Shown here piece after piece: positions 1 to 6,323 of a stretch of DNA of 16,950 bases (positions are counted from its first letter, which is position 1; each line of letters opens with the position of its first letter). The translations under genes were made by a program, and so were the position numbers. The DNA lies in NCBI GenBank assembly GCA_045638005.1, contig JAZUAN010000010.1, forward strand, positions 1 to 16,950, given 5' to 3'. Below the pieces are notes generated by a model. The model was given only the letters and a program-made list of their open reading frames with translations, made no database searches and had not been told where the DNA came from. Source of the DNA: URNF01 sp045638005. GTDB taxonomy: Bacteria; Bacillota; Clostridia; Oscillospirales; Acutalibacteraceae.

Positions 1-105
1 GCATCTTTCTCGATGTGAATTAACGGGTAAAGTGTTTGTGCTTGTTTCGTTGTTTAATTTTCAAGGTCCTACTTGCTGTTTTTCGCGGTGTCCCGCGAGA
101 CAGCT
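1..105 (-). other. rRNA operon leader (5' transcribed region)
   Basis: This is the transcribed leader downstream of the promoter at 111-139. It contains the hairpin at about 75-105 and the CCTTGAAAATTAAACAA element, and has no open reading frame with a ribosome binding site. The processing and antitermination signals of rRNA operons normally lie in such a leader. I do not see a clean boxA. The mature 16S start is not reached before the window edge. Confidence 0.5.
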
Positions 106-110
106 TTGTT

Positions 111-139
111 ATAATACCATCACTTTTCCCTTTTGTCAA
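111..139 (-). promoter_or_regulatory. rRNA operon promoter (reads left)
   Basis: On the minus strand a perfect -35 TTGACA (134-139) is followed by a 17-base spacer and a -10 TATTAT (111-116). The 50 bases upstream (140-190) are A-rich runs on the minus strand, like an UP element. The transcript would begin near 104 and run left. Its leader holds a GC-rich hairpin (TCGCGG/CCGCGA inside GCTGT/ACAGC, about 75-105) and then CCTTGAAAATTAAACAA (near 50-68). That last element is typical of the leader or spacer just ahead of 16S or 23S rRNA in Firmicutes. The rRNA gene itself is outside the window, so the assignment is an inference from promoter strength and this element. Confidence 0.7.
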
Positions 140-243
140 CAGCTTTTTTCAATTTTTTTGAACTTTTTTTCAGAAATTTTTCGACATTGTGGTTGATGGC
201 ATTTTAACCAACAATATCTTGTGTTTTTGGTGGATTTCACTAG

Positions 244-702
244 TCAGAGTTTCATGTGTCGCAGCATAATACCCGCGGCGGAAATATCCAAAATCCCATA
301 ATTCCCATCTTTCAGGCTACCGGGATTGAACAGATATAATCCGTCCGCATAGTCTTCAAACGGCACGTGGGTATGTCCGAACAGCGCAATATCCACGCCG
401 CGTTCGCGGGCAGCGCACGCATAGGTGTAGTAGCCGCCTTTGACACCGTAGAGATGACCATGGGACATAAACACCTTTTTGCCGCCGAATATCTCTAACC
501 TCGCACCGGGTGCGTTGCACGCAAAATCGCAATTACCCGCGACCGCATAGAAAGTATGGTCGGAAAACGCGTCCGCTATACTTTCACATTCGCGGTTGCC
601 GTCACCGAGATGAAGGATGGTGGTAATATCGGGGTGACGCAGGAGTGCCTCCCGCAGCTTGCGCGCATCTCCGTGCGAGTCGGAAAAAATCAGTATACGC
701 AT
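244..702 (-). CDS. YfcE/MJ0936-family metallophosphoesterase
   Basis: A 152-residue calcineurin-like phosphodiesterase of the small YfcE/MJ0936 type, probably cytoplasmic and acting on phosphodiester substrates with two bound metals. All metal-site motifs are visible: D8-x-H10 in FSDSHGD, G33-D34, G56-N57-C58-D59 (the usual GNHD with Cys in place of His), H81 and H83 in SHGH, and H110/H112 in GHTH. The length is normal for the family. Two adjacent ATG codons exist (705 and 702). The second is chosen because AGGTG at 710-715 then sits 7 bases upstream. In several Firmicutes this family lies near ham1/rph, but here it stands alone, divergent from the small-protein cassette. The natural substrate cannot be told from sequence. 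Confidence 0.9.
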   Translation of the reverse strand: MRILIFSDSHGDARKLREALLRHPDITTILHLGDGNRECESIADAFSDHTFYAVAGNCDFACNAPGARLEIFGGKKVFMSHGHLYGVKGGYYTYACAARERGVDIALFGHTHVPFEDYADGLYLFNPGSLKDGNYGILDISAAGIMLRHMKL

Positions 703-754
703 CATAATGCACCTCGCTTATATATATAATGTATTAATAATAAGGAAAGGATTG

Positions 755-1012
755 ATGGATATGGGTAACGCACAGTTGACTCCCGAGCAGTTGGAGGCGT
801 TGCTGAAATTCGCGTCAAGTAAGCTGGGTATCTCAGAGCAACAACTCGCGCGCACGGTGCAAAGCGGCAACATCGACGATCTGGGGTTATCCCCCGAAAG
901 CAGTAAGAAGTTGGAGGGGCTGATCGGCGGACGCAACAGTGCGGAAACGCTGTTACAGTCGCCGCAGGTAAAAGCGCTGCTCTCCCAATTGTTAGGAGGG
1001 GAAAAGAACTGA
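755..1012 (+). CDS. Small uncharacterised protein, cassette gene 1
   Basis: An 85-residue acidic, soluble, mostly helical protein that I cannot assign to a named family. The ATG at 755 (or 761) follows AAGGAAAGG at 742-750; a possible -10 TATAAT lies at 725-730, with no good -35. The N-terminal half contains TPEQLEALLKFASSKLG. The C-terminal end, LLQSPQVKALLSQLLGG, resembles segments of the next protein (LLSSPDGM... and SALLSGLLGG), which suggests a shared short motif or a common origin. The stop is followed after one base by the ATG of gene 2, so the two are almost certainly co-translated. Similar small proteins occur in Clostridia as hypotheticals (from memory, not checked). No signal peptide or membrane segment. 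Confidence 0.75.
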   Translation: MDMGNAQLTPEQLEALLKFASSKLGISEQQLARTVQSGNIDDLGLSPESSKKLEGLIGGRNSAETLLQSPQVKALLSQLLGGEKN

Positions 1013-1013
1013 C

Positions 1014-1391
1014 ATGGCGGACATCGGTGAAAAGCTGCAAGAATTGCTCAGTTCCCCCGACGGTATGCAAAAACTGCAAGGGGCAGCAGAGCAGTTGCAG
1101 GGCATACTCGGTGATAACACCGACGCAAGTGCCCTTTTATCCGGTTTGCTTGGCGGCGCGCCGCAACCGAAACCGCAGCCGTCCTCGCCTGCCAACGGCA
1201 TGGATCTCTCTCTGCTTTCCAAGGCGGCACCCTTTCTTGCCGCCATGCAGCAGGAGGACGACAGCGCAAAACTTCTGAAAGCGCTGCGCCCGTATATGCA
1301 CGGCGAGCGGCAGCAACGGTTGGATGAAGCGATTGAGATCTTAAAATGGCTGCGCCTTGCAACCATGCTGAAAGAACAGGGGGTGCTGTGA
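1014..1391 (+). CDS. Small uncharacterised protein, cassette gene 2
   Basis: A 125-residue protein of unknown function. It begins one base after the stop of gene 1, with AGGAGGGG about 13-20 bases upstream inside gene 1. The layout is an N-terminal helical part with LLSSPDGMQKLQ and LLGG motifs (residues 1-48), a Pro/Gln-rich linker (about 49-60), and a C-terminal helical part with ALRPYMHGERQQRLDEAIEI (about 88-110) rich in charged residues. The layout suggests two helical modules joined by a flexible linker, perhaps mediating protein contacts. The TGA stop overlaps the ATG of gene 3 by one base (TGATG), so translation is coupled. No catalytic motif is recognised. Confidence 0.75.
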   Translation: MADIGEKLQELLSSPDGMQKLQGAAEQLQGILGDNTDASALLSGLLGGAPQPKPQPSSPANGMDLSLLSKAAPFLAAMQQEDDSAKLLKALRPYMHGERQQRLDEAIEILKWLRLATMLKEQGVL

Positions 1392-1630
1392 TGGAGGACA
1401 TGGTGGCCATGCAGCAGGCAGCGCGGGAACGGGTACGACGGATGCAAGAACGCTCCCGCAAACTTTGCGCACCGACCTTCGGCGCGGAAACGGATGAAGT
1501 AAGACACCCGCCCACGCGCAAAACAAAAGGATTGGATGAACGGTGGCTTTTGCTGCTGTTATTGTTGATGCTGTCCCAAAATGGCGGGAGCAAAACACTG
1601 CTTATCATGCTGGTGTATCTTGTATTATAG
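1391..1630 (+). CDS. Small protein with hydrophobic C-terminal hairpin, cassette gene 3
   Basis: A 79-residue protein, last of the three-gene cassette. The start ATG overlaps the previous stop by one base. Residues 7-25 form a strongly basic, helical stretch (QQAARERVRRMQERSRK). The C-terminal third has two hydrophobic segments, WLLLLLLLMLS (52-62) and TLLIMLVYLVL (69-79), joined by a short QNGGSK turn. This looks like a tail-anchored membrane hairpin with the basic part in the cytoplasm. The protein ends right at the hydrophobic segment. Some small sporulation-associated proteins of Clostridia have comparable tails, but that link is only a guess. A terminator follows 10 bases after the stop. 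Confidence 0.7.
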   Translation: MEDMVAMQQAARERVRRMQERSRKLCAPTFGAETDEVRHPPTRKTKGLDERWLLLLLLLMLSQNGGSKTLLIMLVYLVL

Positions 1631-1639
1631 GTATATAAT

Positions 1640-1667
1640 AAACCTCCCTGCCCCGGCAGGGAGGTTT
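1640..1667 (+). terminator. Bidirectional terminator between convergent genes
   Basis: A perfect 13-bp stem (AAACCTCCCTGCC / GGCAGGGAGGTTT) with a 2-base nominal loop lies between the cassette (stop 1630, plus strand) and icd (stop 1679, minus strand). The outer A/T pairs give a U-rich tail in both directions (TTTAT on plus, TTTATTAT on minus), so it can end both transcripts. Confidence 0.85.
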
Positions 1668-1678
1668 ATCAGCTTTGA

Positions 1679-2878
1679 TTACGCCAATCTTTCGGCGATA
1701 GCGTCCAAGAACTCCATAGAGTTGACCGCTTTTTTCTCCGGCAAGGAGGATAGCAGATACAGATCCTTGGTCATCACGCCGCTCTCGATGGTGTCAAGGG
1801 TGGCTTTTTCCAATTTATCCGCAAACGCCGCAAGATCCGGCAGGTTGTCCAGCTCCGCGCGCTTGCGCAGAGCGCCCGACCACGCAAAGATGGTCGCCAC
1901 CGAGTTGGTGGAGGTCTCCTCGCCCTTCAGATGGCGGTAGTAGTGGCGGGTCACGGTGCCGTGCGCCGCTTCATATTCATAGTTGCCCTCGGGAGAAACC
2001 AGCACACTGGTCATCATGGCGAGCGAGCCGAACGCGGTCGCGACCATGTCGCTCATGACGTCGCCGTCATAGTTTTTGCAAGCCCAGATAAAGCCGCCCT
2101 TGGAGCGTACCACACGCGCCACGGCATCGTCAATGAGGGTGTAGAAATATTCAATGCCCGCAGCCTCAAACCGCTCTTTATACTCCGCTTCGTAGATCTC
2201 CGCGAAGATATCCTTAAAGCGGTGGTCGTAGGTTTTGGAGATAGTATCTTTGGTGGAGAACCACAGATCCTGCTTGCAATCCAGCGCGTAGTTGAAACAT
2301 GCACGCGCAAAGCTCTTGATGGATGCATCGGTATTATGCATGCCCATCACGATGCCGTCACCTTTGAAATCATGGATAAGCGCGCGGGTTTCGTTACCAT
2401 TTTCATCGGTGACCACCAACTCCGCTTTGCTGCCCGCGGGAGCGCGCAGCTCGGTATTGCGGTACACGTCACCGTATGCGTGACGAGCGAGCACGATGGG
2501 GGCTTCCCAGGTGGAAACGGTGGGTTTAATGCCCTTCACCACGACAGGTGCGCGGAACACGGTGCCGTCTAAGATGGCACGGATGGTGCCGTTGGGGCTT
2601 TTCCACATTTCTTTGAGTTTGTACTCCTCCACGCGCTGCGCGTTGGGGGTGATGGTGGCACACTTCACGCCGACGCCGTATTTTTTGATAGCGTTGGCGG
2701 CATCGGTGGTTACCTGATCGTTGGTTTCATCACGATAGGGCAATCCTAAATCGTAATACTCACATTTGAGATCCACAAACGGCAGTAAAAGCTTATCTTT
2801 AATCGCCTGCCACAGAATGCGGGTCATTTCGTCGCCGTCCATCTCTACGAGAGGGGTGGTCATTTGAATTTTTGCCAT
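1679..2878 (-). CDS. icd: NADP-dependent isocitrate dehydrogenase, eukaryote-like
   Basis: A 399-residue enzyme that converts isocitrate plus NADP+ to 2-oxoglutarate, CO2 and NADPH in the cytoplasm. It belongs to the homodimeric subfamily of human IDH1/IDH2, not the E. coli-like one. Substrate residues align one for one: S94, N96, R100, R109 and R132 (in ARHAYGD), with Y139 and K210 as the catalytic pair and D250, D273 and D277 as metal ligands. The NADP 2'-phosphate motif GTVTRH (307-312) is intact, so NADP use is expected. GGAGG sits 8 bases before the ATG. It lies 37 bases downstream of the solute-binding lipoprotein gene with no terminator between, so the two may be co-transcribed. It likely supplies 2-oxoglutarate for glutamate synthesis and NADPH; no other TCA-cycle gene is nearby. 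Confidence 0.95.
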   Translation of the reverse strand: MAKIQMTTPLVEMDGDEMTRILWQAIKDKLLLPFVDLKCEYYDLGLPYRDETNDQVTTDAANAIKKYGVGVKCATITPNAQRVEEYKLKEMWKSPNGTIRAILDGTVFRAPVVVKGIKPTVSTWEAPIVLARHAYGDVYRNTELRAPAGSKAELVVTDENGNETRALIHDFKGDGIVMGMHNTDASIKSFARACFNYALDCKQDLWFSTKDTISKTYDHRFKDIFAEIYEAEYKERFEAAGIEYFYTLIDDAVARVVRSKGGFIWACKNYDGDVMSDMVATAFGSLAMMTSVLVSPEGNYEYEAAHGTVTRHYYRHLKGEETSTNSVATIFAWSGALRKRAELDNLPDLAAFADKLEKATLDTIESGVMTKDLYLLSSLPEKKAVNSMEFLDAIAERLA

Positions 2879-2915
2879 AGTTTATACCTCCAAAGTGGTA
2901 AACCCACAAATATAC

Positions 2916-4535
2916 TTATTCTGTTATTTCCGCTTGACGGAAAGAAACGGTAGCACCCATCGCGCCGCCGTTAAACGGACGCACGATAATGCCGTTGCCA
3001 TTCGGTTGCAAGCCGTAATAGCGTGTATAGCAACCGATCGGCAGCGCCGGACGCGCATTGAATAAATACGCCTCTAATTTGTCCACCGCGGCAGCATCGT
3101 CGGCGGCAGCAGCGTACATGCTGTCGTATGTCGCATCGGAAAACCGCGCATAATTGCCGGAAGCGGCAGTAGAGGTGAAGATCTCCAGATTTTCTTTTGC
3201 GGTCAAGCCTTTGCCGGTGACGGCGTATACCGCCAGCTCATAGTTGCCCGCCTGCACACGAGCGGCGAGCGTTTCGGCATCCACCAGTTGCAGCGCGCAT
3301 TGTATCGAAAGATTTTTGGAAAAGGATTGCAGAATGTACCGCGCGACGTCGGCGCTGCCGTCCTCCTCGGATGCGAGCACCGTAAAGGTGGGTGCCGTTT
3401 CCAACCCCAGCGCGGCCATGCCCTTTGCAAGCGACTGCACAGCGAGGGCGGGGTCGGTGGCATACGCGCGCTGCATGTCCTGTGTAACACCTTTCACGAT
3501 TGCGGCAGGCGCGAGAAAACTGCTTTGCGCTGTATATCCCGCAGGCAAGCTGTTCCACAGCGCTTCCCATTCGATCGCGGCGGAGATTGCCTTGCGGATA
3601 TCCGCGTTTTTGAGCGCCGGCACGGAATTGTTCATCCACAGATACTGCATGGTGTCCTGCATGCCAATCAATTGTATGCCCGCACTTTTCGCCTCATCCA
3701 GTTTATCGGCAGGCACAAAAGCAGCGTCCAAGCTGCCCTTTTTGAGCAGTTCAAAATCCTCTTGCTCGTCCAGCGTGACACGGTATTTCACCGACGCGGG
3801 CAAAATCTCGGCGGCGGCATGGTAGTGCTCATTTTTGCGGAGAGAGACCGACACGTCATGATCCCAACCGGACACGTAAAACGCACCGTTGGTGAGAATA
3901 TATTGCTTTTCCAAGCCGTATCGCCCGCTTGTGTACGCAAAGAATTCACTGTTGCAGGGCATAAAGCCGGGGGTGGCAAGCTTTTCCAAAAAGGTGTCAT
4001 CCGGTTTTTCCAGCGTAATAACCAAAATGTTATCATCGGTCGCCTTTACGCCGAGGGCGGATAACGGTTTTTCACCTTTCAACACCTTTTCAGCATTTTT
4101 TATGCCCCTGAGCATGGACGCATGCGGCGACGCGGTGGCAGGATCAGCGGTACGGCGGATGCCGAATTCAAAATCGTATGCGGTAACCACCACGGGATCC
4201 TCAAAACCGGTTTCCTGCCCGCGCACCGTAACGGTGTTCCAGTAGGAGGTTTTCAGTTTAAAGGTGTAGGTGAGTCCATCGGCGGATACCATCCAATCGG
4301 CGGCACCCGGCACTACCGTGCCATCCTCCTCCACGCGGGTGAGCCCTTCAAACACCGCACTGATCACGGTGAGCGACGCGGTGTCGTTTGCCACCTGTGG
4401 GTCGATCTGCCGTGGCTCGTCCGTAATGGTAAAGCCGAAACTGTCGCCGCCGCTTTCCTCACAGCCGGCGAACACACTCAAAAGCAACGCTGTTATCAGC
4501 AAAGGAACAAGACAAAGTTTGATCGCTCGTGACAC
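2916..4535 (-). CDS. Family-5 extracellular solute-binding lipoprotein (peptide ABC transporter type)
   Basis: A 539-residue lipoprotein of the DppA/OppA family (SBP_bac_5), which captures peptides or similar solutes outside the membrane for an ABC importer. The start is GTG at 4533-4535, with AAAGGAGG 7 bases upstream; a longer upstream extension in frame has no such site. Residues 1-24 are a signal peptide, and C25 in FAGC is the lipidation site. The family-typical start of the mature domain is present (DEPRQIDPQVANDTASL, then VFEGLTRVEEDGTVVPGAA and YTFKLK). No permease or ATPase gene is adjacent, so it must work with a transporter encoded elsewhere or in signalling. A clear promoter lies at 4579-4607. 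Length is normal for the family; the ligand is unknown. Confidence 0.9.
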   Translation of the reverse strand: MSRAIKLCLVPLLITALLLSVFAGCEESGGDSFGFTITDEPRQIDPQVANDTASLTVISAVFEGLTRVEEDGTVVPGAADWMVSADGLTYTFKLKTSYWNTVTVRGQETGFEDPVVVTAYDFEFGIRRTADPATASPHASMLRGIKNAEKVLKGEKPLSALGVKATDDNILVITLEKPDDTFLEKLATPGFMPCNSEFFAYTSGRYGLEKQYILTNGAFYVSGWDHDVSVSLRKNEHYHAAAEILPASVKYRVTLDEQEDFELLKKGSLDAAFVPADKLDEAKSAGIQLIGMQDTMQYLWMNNSVPALKNADIRKAISAAIEWEALWNSLPAGYTAQSSFLAPAAIVKGVTQDMQRAYATDPALAVQSLAKGMAALGLETAPTFTVLASEEDGSADVARYILQSFSKNLSIQCALQLVDAETLAARVQAGNYELAVYAVTGKGLTAKENLEIFTSTAASGNYARFSDATYDSMYAAAADDAAAVDKLEAYLFNARPALPIGCYTRYYGLQPNGNGIIVRPFNGGAMGATVSFRQAEITE

Positions 4536-4578
4536 AGCGCCGCCTCCTTTTTTATAATATGAAATATAGTACGAAAAC

Positions 4579-4607
4579 AGTATACAGAACATTCCGCGTT
4601 TTGGCAA
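4579..4607 (-). promoter_or_regulatory. Promoter of the solute-binding lipoprotein (and perhaps icd)
   Basis: On the minus strand TTGCCA (4602-4607), 17-base spacer, TATACT (4579-4584). The predicted start of transcription is about 35-40 bases before the GTG start, which fits a short leader with the ribosome binding site. Confidence 0.65.
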
Positions 4608-4637
4608 GGAAAAACACAAAAAATTTGAAATTTCATT

Positions 4638-4747
4638 TGTGTAGGGGCAGCGTTTACGACACCCGCCAAGTTCGCACAGATTTAAAACGTATGTGTAGGG
4701 GCGGATTGTATATCCGCCCGCGAAGTTTGCACAAATTTTAAAATGTA
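4638..4747. repeat. Two tandem degenerate copies of a ~55-bp GTAGGGGC repeat
   Basis: Unit 1 (4638-4691) and unit 2 (4692-4747) both begin TGTGTAGGGGC, then have a variable core ending in CCGCC or CCGCCCGCG, then AAGTT(C/T)GCACA(G/A)AT, an A/T run, and end AAAA(C/T)GTA. In unit 2 the core GGCGGAT...ATCCGCC is a hairpin (about 4700-4718). Unit 1 has lost most of this symmetry. Short GTAGGGGCGG...CCGCCCG elements are dispersed intergenic repeats in many Clostridia (recalled, not searched). They lie between the lysR terminator and the lipoprotein promoter. They contain no gene. Confidence 0.7.
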
Positions 4748-4751
4748 TGTA

Positions 4752-4788
4752 CAAACAAAACACCCCGTAACGCGTATGCGTTACGGGG
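4752..4788 (-). terminator. Terminator of the LysR gene
   Basis: An 11-bp stem CCCCGTAACGC / GCGTTACGGGG with a 4-base loop (4763-4788) lies 10 bases after the lysR stop. On the minus strand it is followed by TGTTTTGTTTG (4752-4762), a usable U-rich tail. Confidence 0.8.
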
Positions 4789-4797
4789 CACATGGCA

Positions 4798-5679
4798 TTA
4801 TATGGTCAATCCCGCCAGATAGTCGATCACGGCAGCGAGTTGCGGGGACATCCATTTGTCACGGTGGTGTAGGATCTGTTTCCACAACTCCACCTCAAAT
4901 CCCTCGACCGGCAGCCGCACGATATGCCCGCTCTTTACAGCCGCCTTGGTGACGTAGTCGGGCAGGAACGAAAGTCCCACGCCCTGCGCCACCAATTTGC
5001 AAAGCACGTCCGCGCTGCCAAGTTCTAATACGGGTGCTAACTCCATCGAATCGCGTGCGAGTCGCTCGTCTAAAAGGCGGCGGTAGCTCATGCCTTTTTC
5101 GGTCAGCAAAAACGGCTCTTTCAGCAGATCGGACACCGCAACCGTTTTCGCCTTTGCGAGCGGATGATCGGCGGCGCACACAAAATGCGCACCCACCTTT
5201 TGCTCGTTGGAAATAACGTAGGTGGTATTGTAAAAATGATTATCCAGCGTGCACACCAAATCCACCTCATTGTGATCCAAACGGCGGAACATCTCGTCGG
5301 TGCCCGCCGCAATGATCTGCAGTGAGATATGCGGGTGTGCCTGTCTGAAAGCGGCAAAGCCGTCTGATATAAGCGGCGAGCACAGCGAATCCGCCATCGC
5401 AAGACGGATGGTGGTCGCCTCGTTTTCCTCTGCGCCGCCGCCAATCATTTCATCCGACAGCCGACAGATCTGCTGCGCGCGAGTAAGCGCTGCCCTGCCG
5501 TCCGCGGTCAGGCTCACCGTATGCCCCACACGTTCAAAAAGCTGTACCCCTAATTCGCTTTCCAGCTGCTTGATCTGGAAGGAAACGGTCGGCTGCGAGT
5601 ATCCCAGCTTTTCTGCCGCGCGGGTAAAACTATTCAACTCCGCCACCTGGATAAAGGTGGAAAGATTGCGAAGATCCAT
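4798..5679 (-). CDS. LysR-family transcriptional regulator
   Basis: A 293-residue regulator of normal LysR length. Residues 1-60 are the winged helix-turn-helix (FTRAAEKLGYSQPTVS followed by QIKQLESELGVQLFER). Residues about 88-290 form the periplasmic-binding-protein-like effector domain. GGAGGG lies 3-4 bases before the ATG, a slightly short spacing. The gene has its own consensus promoter and its own terminator, so it is monocistronic. The target is not obvious: LysR genes usually control a divergent neighbour, but the neighbour here (the DUF1893 operon) converges on the promoter side and ends in a terminator. The downstream lipoprotein and icd genes read the same way and are candidate targets. 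The effector cannot be inferred. Confidence 0.93.
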   Translation of the reverse strand: MDLRNLSTFIQVAELNSFTRAAEKLGYSQPTVSFQIKQLESELGVQLFERVGHTVSLTADGRAALTRAQQICRLSDEMIGGGAEENEATTIRLAMADSLCSPLISDGFAAFRQAHPHISLQIIAAGTDEMFRRLDHNEVDLVCTLDNHFYNTTYVISNEQKVGAHFVCAADHPLAKAKTVAVSDLLKEPFLLTEKGMSYRRLLDERLARDSMELAPVLELGSADVLCKLVAQGVGLSFLPDYVTKAAVKSGHIVRLPVEGFEVELWKQILHHRDKWMSPQLAAVIDYLAGLTI

Positions 5680-5744
5680 ACGCCCTCCATAAACAATATT
5701 GATAACATTTATGAAATTAATCGACTTGCCATATACTACACTCT

Positions 5745-5772
5745 ATTATATATTCAAATTAACAAGTGTCAA
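5745..5772 (-). promoter_or_regulatory. lysR promoter, full consensus
   Basis: On the minus strand TTGACA (5767-5772), 16-base spacer, TATAAT (5745-5750). Both hexamers match consensus exactly. The predicted start of transcription is near 5738, leaving about 60 bases of leader. That leader includes an imperfect dyad with ATAAA/TTTAT ends at 5689-5712. Confidence 0.75.
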
Positions 5773-5783
5773 GTGATTTGACA
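5767..5783. promoter_or_regulatory. Inverted repeat over the lysR -35 element (putative operator)
   Basis: TGTCAA-GTGAT-TTGACA is a perfect 6-bp dyad with a 5-base gap. One arm is the -35 hexamer of the lysR promoter. A protein bound here would block or recruit polymerase. That LysR itself binds is only an inference, since chance symmetry of TTGACA is possible. Confidence 0.35.
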
Positions 5784-5841
5784 AAAAGAGGGGTTGCGGA
5801 ATGGAGATGCTGCAAGCTACCATGTGCAAAGAAAGCACAAT

Positions 5842-5881
5842 AAAAAAGAAATCCTCACGGCGCAATGCACCGTGAGGATTT
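5842..5881 (-). terminator. Terminator of the nine-gene minus-strand operon
   Basis: A 12-bp stem AAATCCTCACGG / CCGTGAGGATTT (5849-5860 with 5870-5881) and a 9-base loop lies 10 bases after the DUF1893 stop. On the minus strand it is followed by CTTTTTTATT. No gene lies between here and the lysR promoter. Confidence 0.85.
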
Positions 5882-5890
5882 TTCTGTATT

Positions 5891-6322
5891 TTATCCGTTT
5901 CGCAGTTGTTCCAGCTTGTTGCGGATAGCGATAAGAGCCGCCCTTGGATCGGTGACACCCTGCACCGCGCTTTCAATCGGGCAAAAGCCTGTTTTTTCGC
6001 GGTTCATGATGCGTTCAGGGCAGGTGTCACAAAACGCCGCGATGCCGTTTTGGGTGAGCACCTCTTTCGCAGACCCGCTCATCACCAAAGCGTACACCGC
6101 TTTTACACCCAGCAGCACGTACAAGAAGGCAGCACCTCTGCCTACCACCTTATCGGCGGCAAAGGCGTTCTTTACATCGGTATGCGCATCCAATAATCCC
6201 AGTAAAAACGCAACCCCTCTGCGTTTGCTGGTCAAAACCGTATTATCTTTATAAATCACACAGGTGAAATCGCCGCTTTTGAGTGTATCAGCAGCAGCAC
6301 ACAATTCTTTTTCCATATGCAC
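5891..6322 (-). CDS. DUF1893 domain protein
   Basis: A 143-residue protein matching the DUF1893 family, whose structural example TM1506 has a cytidine-deaminase-like fold without a proven reaction. Family marks are visible: an N-terminal strand pair (FTCVIYKDNTVLTSKRRGVAFLLGLLD), the signature ADKVVGRGAAFLYVLLGVKAVYA (about residues 55-78), and a C-terminal NR-x(3)-TG-x-CP-x-E (NREKTGFCPIE). Two more cysteines sit in CDTCPE. The start is taken as GTG at 6320-6322, one base after the stop of the GNAT/LUD gene, with a weak GGGA 7 bases upstream; the ATG at 6316 is the alternative. It is the last gene of the operon, translationally coupled to LUD, which hints at a shared role. Function is unknown. 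Confidence 0.85.
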   Translation of the reverse strand: MHMEKELCAAADTLKSGDFTCVIYKDNTVLTSKRRGVAFLLGLLDAHTDVKNAFAADKVVGRGAAFLYVLLGVKAVYALVMSGSAKEVLTQNGIAAFCDTCPERIMNREKTGFCPIESAVQGVTDPRAALIAIRNKLEQLRNG

Positions 6323-6323
6323 G

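Noticed and set aside
186..218. Weak stem TTGT-GGTT / AACC-ACAA after the phosphodiesterase gene
   Set aside because: The stem is A/T rich with a bulge and has only a poor U tail, so it is not convincing as a terminator.
992..1608. Long minus-strand frames opposite the small-protein cassette
   Set aside because: They are Ser/Cys/Arg-rich, lack ribosome binding sites and lie opposite three coupled plus-strand genes with good starts.
1931..2572. A 213-residue plus-strand frame opposite icd
   Set aside because: It is antisense to a fully conserved enzyme and shows no domain or ribosome binding site.
3244..4064. Plus-strand frames opposite the solute-binding lipoprotein
   Set aside because: Antisense shadows of a GC-rich third codon position, with no family features.
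4638..4747. Possible CRISPR array
   Set aside because: Only two diverged units directly abutting, no regular spacers and no cas genes.
4536..4793. An 86-residue upstream extension of the solute-binding lipoprotein
   Set aside because: It crosses the promoter, the repeats and the lysR terminator, and would bury the signal peptide; the GTG with AAAGGAGG is the real start.
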